Source: a virus. Taken from it: DNA of 64,000 nt. The notes under the pieces are model-generated. The model was not told the DNA's origin. It did not search any database and saw nothing but the letters and a program-made list of their open reading frames with translations. The stretch lies in IMG/VR virus record IMGVR_UViG_3300045049_000339, positions 43,717 through 107,716 of that record. One strand, written 5' to 3'. Below are positions 36,958 through 46,600 of this stretch, in pieces (position 1 is the stretch's first letter; each line of letters begins with the position of its first letter). A program made the position numbers and the translations under genes.

Positions 36958-37239
36958 TTACTCGGGAACGGTGTTTCCCCCGCACTTCGGGCAGGTGTGA
37001 TTCCACCTGTTCCAAAGACGGTTGCACGGCTCGCAGCGCATGCCAACCTTGGTTCCGAAGGACTGGCGTCCCACATTTCCGACCAGGTTGGCATCGCCGC
37101 CGTACTGGCTTCCCTTGAGGGCCTCAGCATGCCTGTCCGACACTGTCACCGACCCACCGGGCCGGTTCGCGGTGTACTTCGTGCCGTCCTTGCAGTCGAA
37201 ACCGGAACAGCCCGGTGGTAGATTCACCTTGACCGACAT
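36958..37239 (-). CDS. Small zinc-ribbon protein
   Basis: 93 aa. An N-terminal CSGFDC pair and a C-terminal CEPCNRLWNRWNHTCPKCGG ribbon enclose a short beta domain with SDRHAEALKG. Location suggests a minor head component or assembly factor. Behind AAGGGGAG. Confidence 0.7.
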   Translation of the reverse strand: MSVKVNLPPGCSGFDCKDGTKYTANRPGGSVTVSDRHAEALKGSQYGGDANLVGNVGRQSFGTKVGMRCEPCNRLWNRWNHTCPKCGGNTVPE

Positions 37240-37257
37240 GTTCTCCCCTTGGAAAAG

Positions 37258-37533
37258 CTAGTTGTTGGTGGAGATCAGAACGCTGACATTCACACCTGCG
37301 GTGTGCGCCAGACCGTAGATTTCCTGCCCTGTAGAACCGGCGAACGTCGAAAAGGTTACGGACTTTCCGGCGTCCAGCTCGAATCCGTGGGCGGCCGTGA
37401 CACCGGAGCCGCCCAGCGTCACGTAATTGGTGGCGTCGTTGTTCTGGATCGTGACCTGACACGGCCCGCTGGGGACCGCCACCACGGGAGTCACCGTGGA
37501 ACTGGAAACGGCGACCTGGGCCATGTTGATCAT
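37258..37533 (-). CDS. Small beta-sandwich virion protein (decoration-like)
   Basis: 91 aa. VTIQNNDATNYVTLGGSGVTAAHGFELDAGKSVTF-type pattern is the layout of small head decoration or tail-tip proteins, here quoted only in part by its start VTIQNNDATNYVTLGG. Related in layout to the protein at 38090-38425 (unexplained GSVDCFLGQSGVTSSTG). Starts one base into the previous stop. Confidence 0.62.
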   Translation of the reverse strand: MINMAQVAVSSSTVTPVVAVPSGPCQVTIQNNDATNYVTLGGSGVTAAHGFELDAGKSVTFSTFAGSTGQEIYGLAHTAGVNVSVLISTNN

Positions 37534-38021
37534 TAGGAAGCAACCACCTGGTAGCTGATCAGGTAGGTGTGCGCAGTGGTCAGCGCACCGGCCACAATGC
37601 TGAAACCGGTCGCGGAGAACGCACCAGCACCCACGTCGACAGTCAGAATCGGCGAACCGGTGGTGTCCACGGCCGAAACGACCACGGAGACCGGGGCAGC
37701 CGCCAGAGCGGTGCCGAAGGTCACGGTCGCGACCGGACCGGCGGCCGGAGTGCCAGCCGTGGTCAGCACGAAGGAGCCACCGAGGTCATGGCCCTTCTGG
37801 GAGCCGACCGTGGAGCCGGTGCCAGCGCCAGCCGCCACGGCAGCCAGCGTCGGAGCCGTACCGGTTCCGTTGAGGGACTGGGTGGTCACACCAGCAGTGC
37901 TGCTGACCGTCAGGGAGGAGCCGGAACGGAAGGTCCAGTTACCGTCAGCCCACACATTGCGAAGGTCAAGGTCGGTACCAGCCGGAGGCAGGGTACCGAA
38001 GTCAGAGCCGCCAACGGGCAT
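37533..38021 (-). CDS. Hypothetical head protein
   Basis: 162 aa, Gly/Ala/Thr-rich and beta-structured (TVTFGTALAAAPVSVVVSAV). It matches phage head fibre or decoration proteins in composition. It lies between two hairpin-flanked genes downstream of the major capsid gene. Confidence 0.62.
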   Translation of the reverse strand: MPVGGSDFGTLPPAGTDLDLRNVWADGNWTFRSGSSLTVSSTAGVTTQSLNGTGTAPTLAAVAAGAGTGSTVGSQKGHDLGGSFVLTTAGTPAAGPVATVTFGTALAAAPVSVVVSAVDTTGSPILTVDVGAGAFSATGFSIVAGALTTAHTYLISYQVVAS

Positions 38022-38044
38022 CTTCTACTCCTAGGGAAAGGGAT

Positions 38045-38077
38045 GCCCGGCGCAGGAGGGGAGAGCCTGCGCCGGGC
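38045..38077 (-). terminator. Intercistronic hairpin
   Basis: Twelve perfect pairs, GCCCGGCGCAGG with CCTGCGCCGGGC, with a 9-nt loop. On the minus strand it is followed by ATCCCTTTCCC. May attenuate transcription downstream of the decoration gene. Confidence 0.65.
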
Positions 38078-38089
38078 GGCTTTTGGGGA

Positions 38090-38425
38090 TTAGTCGGTGG
38101 CGTCGACCGTCGCGAGGCCGGAAACCACGAGAGTGGTACCGCTGGCCGTAATCGCGTAGATGTTCGCGGCGGCGGTGTTCTTCGGGTACGACCAGTTGTG
38201 GAAGGTCACCTGCGCACCGGCCGGGAGGCGAAGCCCGGTCGAGGAAGTGACGCCAGACTGGCCGAGGAAGCAATCCACCGAGCCGGTGTTGATGACCGTC
38301 ACATTGGTGACGGACGCACCGGTAGCGACCCACGAAGCGTTGGAGTTGAACACCTGCACGGCGGAAGTGGTCACCGAGGTGTTGGTCTGGGTTGCGGACG
38401 CGTAAAGGCCCACGAGAACCTCCAA
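38090..38425 (-). CDS. Small beta-sandwich virion protein (decoration-like)
   Basis: 111 aa. Pattern VQVFNSNASWVATGASVTNVT, CFLGQSGVTSSTGLRL, VTFHNWS resembles the protein at 37258-37533, so the two may be paralogous decoration or spike proteins. First gene after the major capsid protein terminator. Confidence 0.65.
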   Translation of the reverse strand: MEVLVGLYASATQTNTSVTTSAVQVFNSNASWVATGASVTNVTVINTGSVDCFLGQSGVTSSTGLRLPAGAQVTFHNWSYPKNTAAANIYAITASGTTLVVSGLATVDATD

Positions 38426-38430
38426 GTGAA

Positions 38431-38467
38431 CGGCCCCGCCTTTCCGGGGGATGGAAAGGCGGGGCCG
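38431..38467 (-). terminator. Strong hairpin after the major capsid gene
   Basis: Fifteen perfect pairs (38431-38445 with 38453-38467) around a 7-nt loop. It may act as a partial terminator or RNA stabiliser, so that capsid mRNA exceeds downstream mRNA. Confidence 0.75.
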
Positions 38468-38474
38468 AAACCTA

Positions 38475-40292
38475 TTAGCTGAACGGCGTGGTGTCCGAGA
38501 CCTGGAGGCCCTGGAGAATACCGCTGTACTGCGGAGCGTGGGAAACCAGCGCGCCGTACATGAAGATGGAGTAGCGGAAGGTCGCGTCGATGACCGGCCA
38601 GGCGATGGACACGTAGTCCTGCACCATGGTCATCTCCCACGCGTTGGCGATGTTCGTCCACGTCTGCGGGAGCTGGTAAGTCATCAGCATCGCGGTGCCC
38701 TGGGTGAGCCACGGGTGCACGACCAGCTTCAGAACCGAGCGGGTGATCGGGTTCTGGAACTCGGAAACCGCCGCGCCGACACGCACGCCGGAAACATCCG
38801 GCTGGTCGAGGAACAGACGGTAGTTCGTGGCCGCACCCTGGCTGATGACGTCGTTGGAGAGGCGCATGATGTCGCCACCCTCACCGACGATCTCAGCCGG
38901 GTCGGCGCGGAACGCGCCAGGGTTGTTACCCGCACCGACAGCACCGTCCCACAGGGCCTGGAGGGCCGTGTACAGAACGTTGTAGCTCAGGTGGGTGCCA
39001 ACGGCAGAGTTGATGTAACCACCCTGCCAGTTGCTCGGGTACACCTCACCGGCGGACTTGCCGGTCAGGGTCGGGATGATGCCCTCCATGCGGGTACCCG
39101 AGCCGGTGCCGGTGTCAGACGCCGGAGGCGTGGACGCGGCCGGGAGGGTGGTGCCCTGAAGGGTGTACTTCACGCCACCGACGCCGGAAGCAACCAGGTA
39201 GTAGCTGGTGCCGTCGTAGGCGTAGATGTTCCAGCTCTGGCCACCAGCAGGCATCGCCGGGAAGGTGACGTCCACGACCTGGCCAGCCGCCACCGTGAAG
39301 CTGGTGGACGCAGCCGAAGCGGCGGTGGTGCCGTAGTAGTTGCTCGCAACGACCTTGACGGCGGTGATGGTGGTGTTGAACGCGGTCTCGTTCGAACCGG
39401 CGGTGCGAACGGTCGCGGTCGGAGTACCCGGAGTCGCCAGCGGCACCGAAGTGGCCGACAGCATCGCGTACTCCTCGCCCAGCATCATCTCCTGGAGGAG
39501 AATCAGGTTGGCGAGAGCCGAAATGTCCTCAAAGCCCTGGCCAGCGAACTGAGCGAGCCACGAGAGCGACTCAGTCAGACCGAAGAACTTGTACGGAACA
39601 TTGAGCTGAGTCTCGGTCTGAGAACCGGTGCCCGGCAGGTTGAGCGGCCACGAAGTAGACGCCAGCGAACCAGCGGACTGGACCAGCTCCGGAATCGAGA
39701 TGTCAACGACACCCTGGCCACCCGTCTGGGTGCCGGAGATACCGGTGAACACGCGCTCGATGCGGCTGGTGCCCTGACCGGCCGGACGCGGCAACTTGTT
39801 GCGGAAAACCGTGTACATCGGGTAGATGAGACGGCTCGGCGCAAGCAGGTCGAACGGGACCAGGCCGGAAACGGTGCCGATACCGAGGTTACCGGCGGTG
39901 AAGCTACGGGTCAGGTCCGGGTTGCCGATCGCGGTGACGATCTGCTGGAGCGACTCGTTCACGCTCGGGGCGGTCAGCGCGGTGCGCAGGTTGCCGAACT
40001 GACCGAGGAAGGACGGGCTCATGCCCTTCACGACCTCGGACTTGTTCGAGTACCCACGGTGCGTCTCGGTGCGCAGCGACATGGTCGCGTTGTGCGCCTT
40101 GGTGATGATCTCACCAGGGTCCGAGAGGGCCGCGTTGCCGTTACCGACATAACCGGCACCCTTGACCATGTACGACATGCGGCTCTTGAGCATGTCGCCG
40201 GTACGGGAGTAGCGAGGGGCCTCTGCCGCCGCCTCGCCGAACGCCGACCCATTGGCGGGGGCCGGAGCGTCCACGCTGAGAATGTCAGCCAT
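38475..40292 (-). CDS. Major capsid protein (HK97 fold) with Ig-like insertion
   Basis: 605 aa, directly after the protease/scaffold gene and flanked by a strong terminator. The N-terminal delta-like region is followed by LGQFGNLRTALTAPSVNESLQQ and a beta/alpha core (FDLLAPSRLIYPMYTVFRNK). Residues about 285-390 form an Ig-like insertion (FTVAAGQVVDVTFPAM, WNIYAYDGTSYYLVASG). The C-terminal half returns to the capsid fold (YRLFLDQPDVSGVRVGAAVS). Size exceeds the usual HK97 length by the insertion. Confidence 0.82.
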   Translation of the reverse strand: MADILSVDAPAPANGSAFGEAAAEAPRYSRTGDMLKSRMSYMVKGAGYVGNGNAALSDPGEIITKAHNATMSLRTETHRGYSNKSEVVKGMSPSFLGQFGNLRTALTAPSVNESLQQIVTAIGNPDLTRSFTAGNLGIGTVSGLVPFDLLAPSRLIYPMYTVFRNKLPRPAGQGTSRIERVFTGISGTQTGGQGVVDISIPELVQSAGSLASTSWPLNLPGTGSQTETQLNVPYKFFGLTESLSWLAQFAGQGFEDISALANLILLQEMMLGEEYAMLSATSVPLATPGTPTATVRTAGSNETAFNTTITAVKVVASNYYGTTAASAASTSFTVAAGQVVDVTFPAMPAGGQSWNIYAYDGTSYYLVASGVGGVKYTLQGTTLPAASTPPASDTGTGSGTRMEGIIPTLTGKSAGEVYPSNWQGGYINSAVGTHLSYNVLYTALQALWDGAVGAGNNPGAFRADPAEIVGEGGDIMRLSNDVISQGAATNYRLFLDQPDVSGVRVGAAVSEFQNPITRSVLKLVVHPWLTQGTAMLMTYQLPQTWTNIANAWEMTMVQDYVSIAWPVIDATFRYSIFMYGALVSHAPQYSGILQGLQVSDTTPFS

Positions 40293-40325
40293 GGATCTTC
40301 CTTTCAGCGGGAAATTTGACGGGAA

Positions 40326-43300
40326 TTACGGGCGAATACCCGTCATCTGGTACAGGCGGTTCCAGGCAGCTTCCCGCTGCGCAGGGTCCGGGTTGTTGCG
40401 GGCCTCCTGCTGGAGAGCCTGCATAAGGGCCATCTGAGTACGCTCCGCGTTCTCAGCGACGGACGTGGCTGCCACCGGCACACCACTGGCCGACTTGTTG
40501 GCCATGCTCTTCTGCATCGCGAGGCCCTTGAAAGGCGCCTCACGAGGGTCTGGAATGTCAGCGAGCGCGTTGAGGCGCTTCTGCTGCTTCTTCAAAATCT
40601 TCTGCTGATCGGCGATCTGCTCCAGAAGCGGGGCGGTCGCCTCCGCGACGATGCTCTTCAGAACCTCCGGGTCGAAAGCAGGCGCAGGAGCCACCGGCTC
40701 CGCCTCCTTCGCCGGGTCCACGAGGACACCGTCGAGGCCAGCGGCCTCCGCAGCCTTCTGAGCCTTCGCAATCAGCTTCTGGGCCTTCGAGACAAGCTTG
40801 CTCGGCTCCTCCACGACGGCCCCCTCCGACTTACCGACGGGCAGCGGCACCGGACGCTCACCAACCGGCGCCTCGCCACCACGGCCAGGGCCGGACTGCG
40901 GGCACAGGTCCGGGAACGTCTGCGCGATGTGGTCGTGCATCGCAGCCATGGCCGACTTAGCCGCCTCACGCTCGGCGTTGCGGTAGTACGTACGCCCCAT
41001 GCCCGGAGGCAGCGGCGCAGGCTCGATGACCTGGTTCTTGTTGGACGGAGACTGCTCGGCGTGGCCGTCCTTGAGGTGCGCACGGTTGAAGTCGTCCGCG
41101 CACATGTGTCCCGTCGGGACGTGACCGTCGATCGAACCCAGCGGCGCCGGAGAATACTCCGCGTGACCGCTCTCGATTCGCGTGCGACGGAAGTGCGTCG
41201 GGTTCAGCTCCATCGGCGTCGGGAAAGACCCCGGACCAGGGTGCGCGTCACGGAAGTTCTTGTACGCCTCAGCGCGGATCTCCGCGATGACCTCCGGGTC
41301 GGCACTCTTGAGGGTGACAGCGTGCTGCCACAGGCGCGTCATCTCCTGCGCCTTCTCAACCGGGTCCGAAGCGGCGGAATCGAACGCCTTCTCCTGCCAC
41401 TCGCCGACGCTCAGCATCGAAATGGCGTCGGTGGGGTAGCACTTGGCCACGTCCGCCGGGTCAAAGGCGCTGCACAGGTGATCGTGCAGCGTCGCGAGGT
41501 CGCTCGGAGCGCCCGCAGCGACGTGACGCTGAGCAGCCTTCATCGCGGCACGGTCAGGGTCGGTCGGAAGGTCCGCATCGTGCTCGAAAGCCTCGATAGC
41601 GGCGCCGTCCGGCTCCCGGTGCGCCGGAACCGGAGAAATGTTGGAAGCGGCCGGACCGACAACACCCTCACCGGGAGTCGGCTTGCCCTTCTTCTTTTTC
41701 TTCGTGATGACGGCCGACTTGGCGGCCTTCACCTTGGAATCGGCCATCGGCAGGTACCCCGGATTCTTGTCTCCGCAATTCGGGCAGAATTTCTCACCCT
41801 TGTCGAGGTCGTGGTCGCACCCGAGGCAGCGGAAATCGTGATTCTTGTTGACCGCAGGGGCACCAGCGAGGGAATTGCCGCACTCCGGGCAGAAGTTGTG
41901 CACGTCGTGCACCATCGCCCCGCAGCCCTGGCAGTGCACACGGTCCTTCTTCACCAGAAGGGCGCCGCTGAATGCCTTGTCGGCCTTCGGCAGCTTCGCG
42001 TGGCACTTGTCGCAGCGCCGCAGCTTGGAGTCCGCGTGGAAAGCGGCACCGCACTTCGGGCAGTCCTTGGAAGCCTTGACGGTGTCCGGCTCCCCATCGC
42101 CCTTCTTCGCCTTCTTCTTCTTCTTACGGCGCGCAATGACCTTGTCATCGTGCTCCGTGTGCGGAGGCTGGTGCTCCGGACCGAAAGACTCGTGCGCACC
42201 GGGGAAAGGCTTCTTACCCTTCGTGGCGTCCGGCTTCGCCTCGTCCTCTTTGGCGTCGTCCTTCGCGCCGAAAGGCTTCGCGGCACCGTCAAAAGCGGGC
42301 TTCTTACCCTTCTTGCCCTTCTTGCCCTTCTCCAGCTCACCCTCGTCGGACTTGTTGGAGTCCATCTCCTTCTTCCAGGACTCCGGAAGCTCGGCCACGA
42401 AGGAAGGACCCTTACGACGGGCGATGCGGATGATGTTCCGCTTCAGCTCGTCGGTCGAGTAATTGCCCGGACCGGCACGGCCGATCGAAGAGGCGGCGTC
42501 CGAGACGTCGCCAGGCGTCACAATCGGGAACGAACGGTCACGACCGGCGAAGTCAGAGGCCGGAATCTTGTCCCGGTCGACGCCGCCGCCGACGTCCGGG
42601 TCCATCTTCCGCTTCTCGACCAGCTCACCGGCTGCGACGCGCTCCTCCGCCACGGCGCGGTGCGCCAGCAACTTGGCGAGGTCGGCAGGGGAGAAAGACA
42701 CAGAGACATCCTTGGGAAGTTCGAGGGCGATGGTCTCCCCAGGCATCGCCTTGTTCAAAACGCTGTCGACCGTGGACTGGAGCTTGTTGATCACAGCCGG
42801 GAGAGTCTCCTCGGTCGCGTCCTTCAGCTCCTTGATGACGTCCTCTGGGCCGAACAGTTCGTCTACGTACTCAGCCGCTCCGTCCGAGGCAGACTTCACA
42901 AGCTGAATACCGCAGTTCTTGTTGGCCGGACGGTCGACCAGCGAAATCTCGCACAGCTCGCCGTCGACAATACGGCCACCACGCGCGACGGAGTCACGCA
43001 TGATCTTCGGCCGGGCGATACCGACCGAGTAGGCGCGCAGAACGCCCTTCTCGACCAGCGTCTTGGCGATCGGCTCCACCACGAGGGATTTCACCCACGT
43101 GGAGCCGTCCTTCTCGGTGTACGCCTCGACGCCGACACCGGCCGGGTCGCGCTGGCTGTTGTGCTGCACACGAACGTTAGCGCCCGTGGAAAGCCAGTCC
43201 TGGACGGCCTTCTGCATCCACTTCGAGTCGACGATCTGCTCGTCGGAGTCCACGGAATCGTCGGACGCCTTCCCGAGGACGTACAGGTCCCCGTTGGCGT

Positions 43301-43382
43301 CCTTCTCGAACTTGACGATGCCGAAGGAGGCATAGGCCAGTTCATCCGACTTTGCAACTGGCTCTGTAAGGGTTGTAGCCAT
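40326..43382 (-). CDS. Prohead protease fused to zinc-ribbon and scaffold domains
   Basis: 1018 aa. Residues 1-200 are an HK97-like prohead protease (VRVQHNSQRDPAGVGVEAY, LRAYSVGIARPK, GELCEISLVDRPAN with the catalytic Ser region). Next comes a charged Lys/Glu linker. Residues about 440-540 contain three zinc ribbons: CPKCGAAF...CDKCHA, CQGCGAM...CPECGNS and CLGCDHD...CPNCGDK. The C-terminal 200 residues are a coiled-coil scaffold (PLLEQIADQQKILKKQQKRL). Protease plus scaffold is common; the zinc ribbons are not. Confidence 0.78.
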   Translation of the reverse strand: MATTLTEPVAKSDELAYASFGIVKFEKDANGDLYVLGKASDDSVDSDEQIVDSKWMQKAVQDWLSTGANVRVQHNSQRDPAGVGVEAYTEKDGSTWVKSLVVEPIAKTLVEKGVLRAYSVGIARPKIMRDSVARGGRIVDGELCEISLVDRPANKNCGIQLVKSASDGAAEYVDELFGPEDVIKELKDATEETLPAVINKLQSTVDSVLNKAMPGETIALELPKDVSVSFSPADLAKLLAHRAVAEERVAAGELVEKRKMDPDVGGGVDRDKIPASDFAGRDRSFPIVTPGDVSDAASSIGRAGPGNYSTDELKRNIIRIARRKGPSFVAELPESWKKEMDSNKSDEGELEKGKKGKKGKKPAFDGAAKPFGAKDDAKEDEAKPDATKGKKPFPGAHESFGPEHQPPHTEHDDKVIARRKKKKKAKKGDGEPDTVKASKDCPKCGAAFHADSKLRRCDKCHAKLPKADKAFSGALLVKKDRVHCQGCGAMVHDVHNFCPECGNSLAGAPAVNKNHDFRCLGCDHDLDKGEKFCPNCGDKNPGYLPMADSKVKAAKSAVITKKKKKGKPTPGEGVVGPAASNISPVPAHREPDGAAIEAFEHDADLPTDPDRAAMKAAQRHVAAGAPSDLATLHDHLCSAFDPADVAKCYPTDAISMLSVGEWQEKAFDSAASDPVEKAQEMTRLWQHAVTLKSADPEVIAEIRAEAYKNFRDAHPGPGSFPTPMELNPTHFRRTRIESGHAEYSPAPLGSIDGHVPTGHMCADDFNRAHLKDGHAEQSPSNKNQVIEPAPLPPGMGRTYYRNAEREAAKSAMAAMHDHIAQTFPDLCPQSGPGRGGEAPVGERPVPLPVGKSEGAVVEEPSKLVSKAQKLIAKAQKAAEAAGLDGVLVDPAKEAEPVAPAPAFDPEVLKSIVAEATAPLLEQIADQQKILKKQQKRLNALADIPDPREAPFKGLAMQKSMANKSASGVPVAATSVAENAERTQMALMQALQQEARNNPDPAQREAAWNRLYQMTGIRP

Positions 43383-43431
43383 CAGTCTCCCTTGGTCTGG
43401 CCACAGAGCCAGAGTTCTGCGGAATCCTTTA

Positions 43432-43653
43432 CTAGTCGTCGTCTCCCGGACCGACAGCGGTCAGCCGCCAGTTCGGAATCTCCCCTGTTTTCAACTTAGT
43501 ACGCCATTTTCCGTCCTGATCCGTCCACACATATCCGTGATCGGTCAAAACGGCGTCGTACTTGATGAAAACGCGCTCACCAAGCTCTTCCAGCTTGTTG
43601 AGCGCGTCCGCGATATCCGCGAGGAGAACAGCAGCGACCTCCGAAGTGGTCAC
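43432..43653 (-). CDS. Small hypothetical protein
   Basis: 73 aa. A helix (AAVLLADIADALNKLEELG) followed by a short beta region (GYVWTDQDGKWRTKLKTGE). Overlaps the portal stop. Possibly part of the portal/protease assembly module; function unknown. Confidence 0.65.
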   Translation of the reverse strand: MTTSEVAAVLLADIADALNKLEELGERVFIKYDAVLTDHGYVWTDQDGKWRTKLKTGEIPNWRLTAVGPGDDD

Positions 43654-46600
43654 GCCTTACCCCTTTCCTGTGCTGCGTGTGTGGCGGTCGCCATACCGGT
43701 CGCCGCCTCATGCCGGTTTTGGCAATACCCGCGTGCTTGCTCAGCCGACATGTGTTCCGAGGCAACCGCCACACACGCGTCGAAATCACCGGGCTCGCCC
43801 CAGGCGATCTGGCCGCCCGCACCCTCTTCGAACCATCGCCGAAGAGCCTCCGGATTGCCCTTGGAGCGCTTCGCGACGTCCTGGAACCCTTCCTTCGGGT
43901 ACCACTCGTCACACACGTCCTCGGAGCGCACCTTGCCCTTCACCAGCGTGCACGTCCCACCCGCGCGGAACATAGAGCACGTTCCACAGGACTGCGAAGG
44001 GTCCTCGGAATGGCGGTAATCCACCTCGTCCTTGGGCACCTTGTGGCCCTTGTTGGCCGCGTCGTTGCCCTGGTGAATCTGAGAGGAGTGCGTTTCCATC
44101 CAGGGGCCGTCGTGATAATGCACACGGCCGATGTGCATCCGGATCGGCATTCCCAGGTGCTTGTAGGCAAGCGCCCGGTGGTGCCCGTCGACCAGAACAG
44201 CCCGGTCATGGCCCGGCTCCACAATGGCAACCGAAGGCTTGGGCAGGTCGCCGGACTTGATCTTGTCGGCGAAGTGCTTCACCTTGGCCTGCTGGTGATG
44301 CGACGCCCAGGAATCCTCGTCGTCGAAATCGACCAGGGCCTCCGGGACGGTCACAGGACCGGTCCACCGTGCGTGCTTGATCCACGCGATGGACTCAGGA
44401 GGGAAATTCTCCGCCATCTGGTCATAAACGACATCTGCGGACTCCACAGGGTGCGTCGGGAGATGCATTTCTCCCTTGGCGACCTGCTGGCCCTCCACAT
44501 TGTGCGGGAACTCGGTGAAACCGCCACCACCGGCTGGGTCCTGCCAGAATTCCCGGTCACCCGGCTTGATCTCGGTCCAGACGACCTCGCCGTTGTCCAT
44601 CACCCGGCGACGGCGCTGGGCGATGTCGATCGCGGTGTCCACGTCCACACCCTTGGCCATGTGCTCGGCGATGCTGGCCAGGGAGTCGTTGTCGATGTGC
44701 CTGGCCTCCCAGGAGGAGATCAGACGCCCTTTCTTGACGTGCCTTGCCAAAGCCTCGTACTCCGAGGCGATGGCGCGCTCCTCGGGAGACGATTCGGCCT
44801 TTTTCACCGGCTTTTTGCGGGCGTTGGCCTCAGCGTTCGCATGAGCGATCGTTCCAGCCCCATTGGAGCTGGAATCGGGCTTGGAAGCCGGTTTTTTCGC
44901 CGCAGGGGCCGTTTTCTTGGCCGGAGCCGAGGAATTTGCGGCCGGAGCGGTCTTTTTGGTCGCCGAGGAGGCCGTGGAGGACCCGGAAGACGGTTTTCCA
45001 GCCGTAGAAGCCGCTGGAGCCGTCTTTTTGGCTGACGGAGCTGTCTTTTTGGCCGGTGCAGCCGCCGTGGAAGCCCCAGCGGCCGGTTTTCCGGCCGGAG
45101 CAGGCCCAGAAGGCTTCTTTGCGGGCAAACCGCCGCCGGAGCCGGAGGCTCCGGACGCCACACCGCCGTCTGGAGCCGCAGAAGGCGCCACAGGAGGCGG
45201 TGGCATCTTGTCGGAGATGCCCGCAGCCCCCGCAGCACCCTGTGGAAGCGCCTGGAACACCGGACCGGAGAAGTTCTGCGTCCGCTGCGCCTCGACGGCC
45301 TCCTGAAGCGGGAACCAGCCCTGCGGAGTCGCCCAGCCGGGGTCCGAGGTCTCAGGAAGACCCCACGGCTGCAACTTCAGCTCACCGCGCGCCTCGTCGA
45401 TGGAACGAAGACCCGCACCGACCTGCGAGACCAGCAGCTTGGTGAGAACCTCCTCGTCCTTCTCCTCCTGCGTGCCCTCGAACACGAACCGCATATCGTC
45501 CTGGCCGCAGATGACCTGGAGAATGTAGTCCATGATGTCGGCGATGAAGGTGAGCGTCGGCTTGGTCGCCTTGCGCTCCTGCACGTCCTGCGCCATCTTC
45601 GCCATCTGTCGGGCGGCGCCCGGAGAGGTCGAGGTGGACACCTTCGGAGCGATACCCAGCTCCATCGGCTGCACGTCGAACGCCATGCAGACCTGATTCA
45701 TGACGATTTCGTCGAACTGGTCCGCCAGGTGCGCCTCGCGCTGCGGCATGACCTTGGAATCGGCCGGAAGAACGATGATCTTGTGCTTCCAGGCCGGGTC
45801 ACCGGCAATCGCATTGAGCGCGTCCTGCAATTCTCGGATCTGGTTCGGCGTCATGTTGGAATTGACGCCACCCGGAGAGATGTACACCGACGGAACGGTG
45901 CCCTCGCGGAAGTAATCGAGCTGGAAACCCTGCTTCTGAAGGCCAGCCATGACCGGAATCAGGGCACGCTCAACCGGCGGGAAACCGTACGGCGTCCAGC
46001 GGCGAGGCACCATCGGCAGGTACAGAAGCTGATTCGCGTGCCAGGAGTTGACCTCCGAGCCCTTGAGCGCACCTACCTCGATGTCGTACTGCGACAGCAG
46101 CGTCATGTAGTCGCTGCGAGGCACTCCGTACAGGTACTGCTGGTATGCCGGGGCCGGAGGACGGGGCCTCGCGCCGTGCATGTCGAGCAGAGGACGGATT
46201 GTCGGCCCGTTGATGAGCGAAATCGAGTCCAGATTCGAGCCCAGGAGGCCCTTTTTGCTGGACTTGTCCCACTTGGAGCGGAAAAGCAGCGACAAAGCGT
46301 CGAAAACGAACACTTCCTCAAGGAACGCGTCGATGAACGTGTCCCAGGAGAAGTAATCCGGGTCCGGACCACGCAAAAAGAAGCGCATGGCCTCCGCACG
46401 GCGCTCCGCGAAGTCCTTCATCTGGCTCCGGGAGCCACGCATCGACTTCGCAGCGTCATGCGTGGGCATAATGTCCCAGTCAATGCCGCGAATCTCGTTC
46501 TTGCGGAGCTGGATACACGCACGTGCCACCGAATACAGGTCGGCGAGGGTCCGCAACGTGTTGAAATCCGCCAGTTTCAGACCCTCGGAGCCGGGCTGGC

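Noticed and set aside
40929-43499. 856-residue plus-strand frame opposite the protease/scaffold gene
   Set aside because: Leu/Arg-rich shadow translation without motifs; the minus-strand frame has protease and zinc-ribbon motifs.
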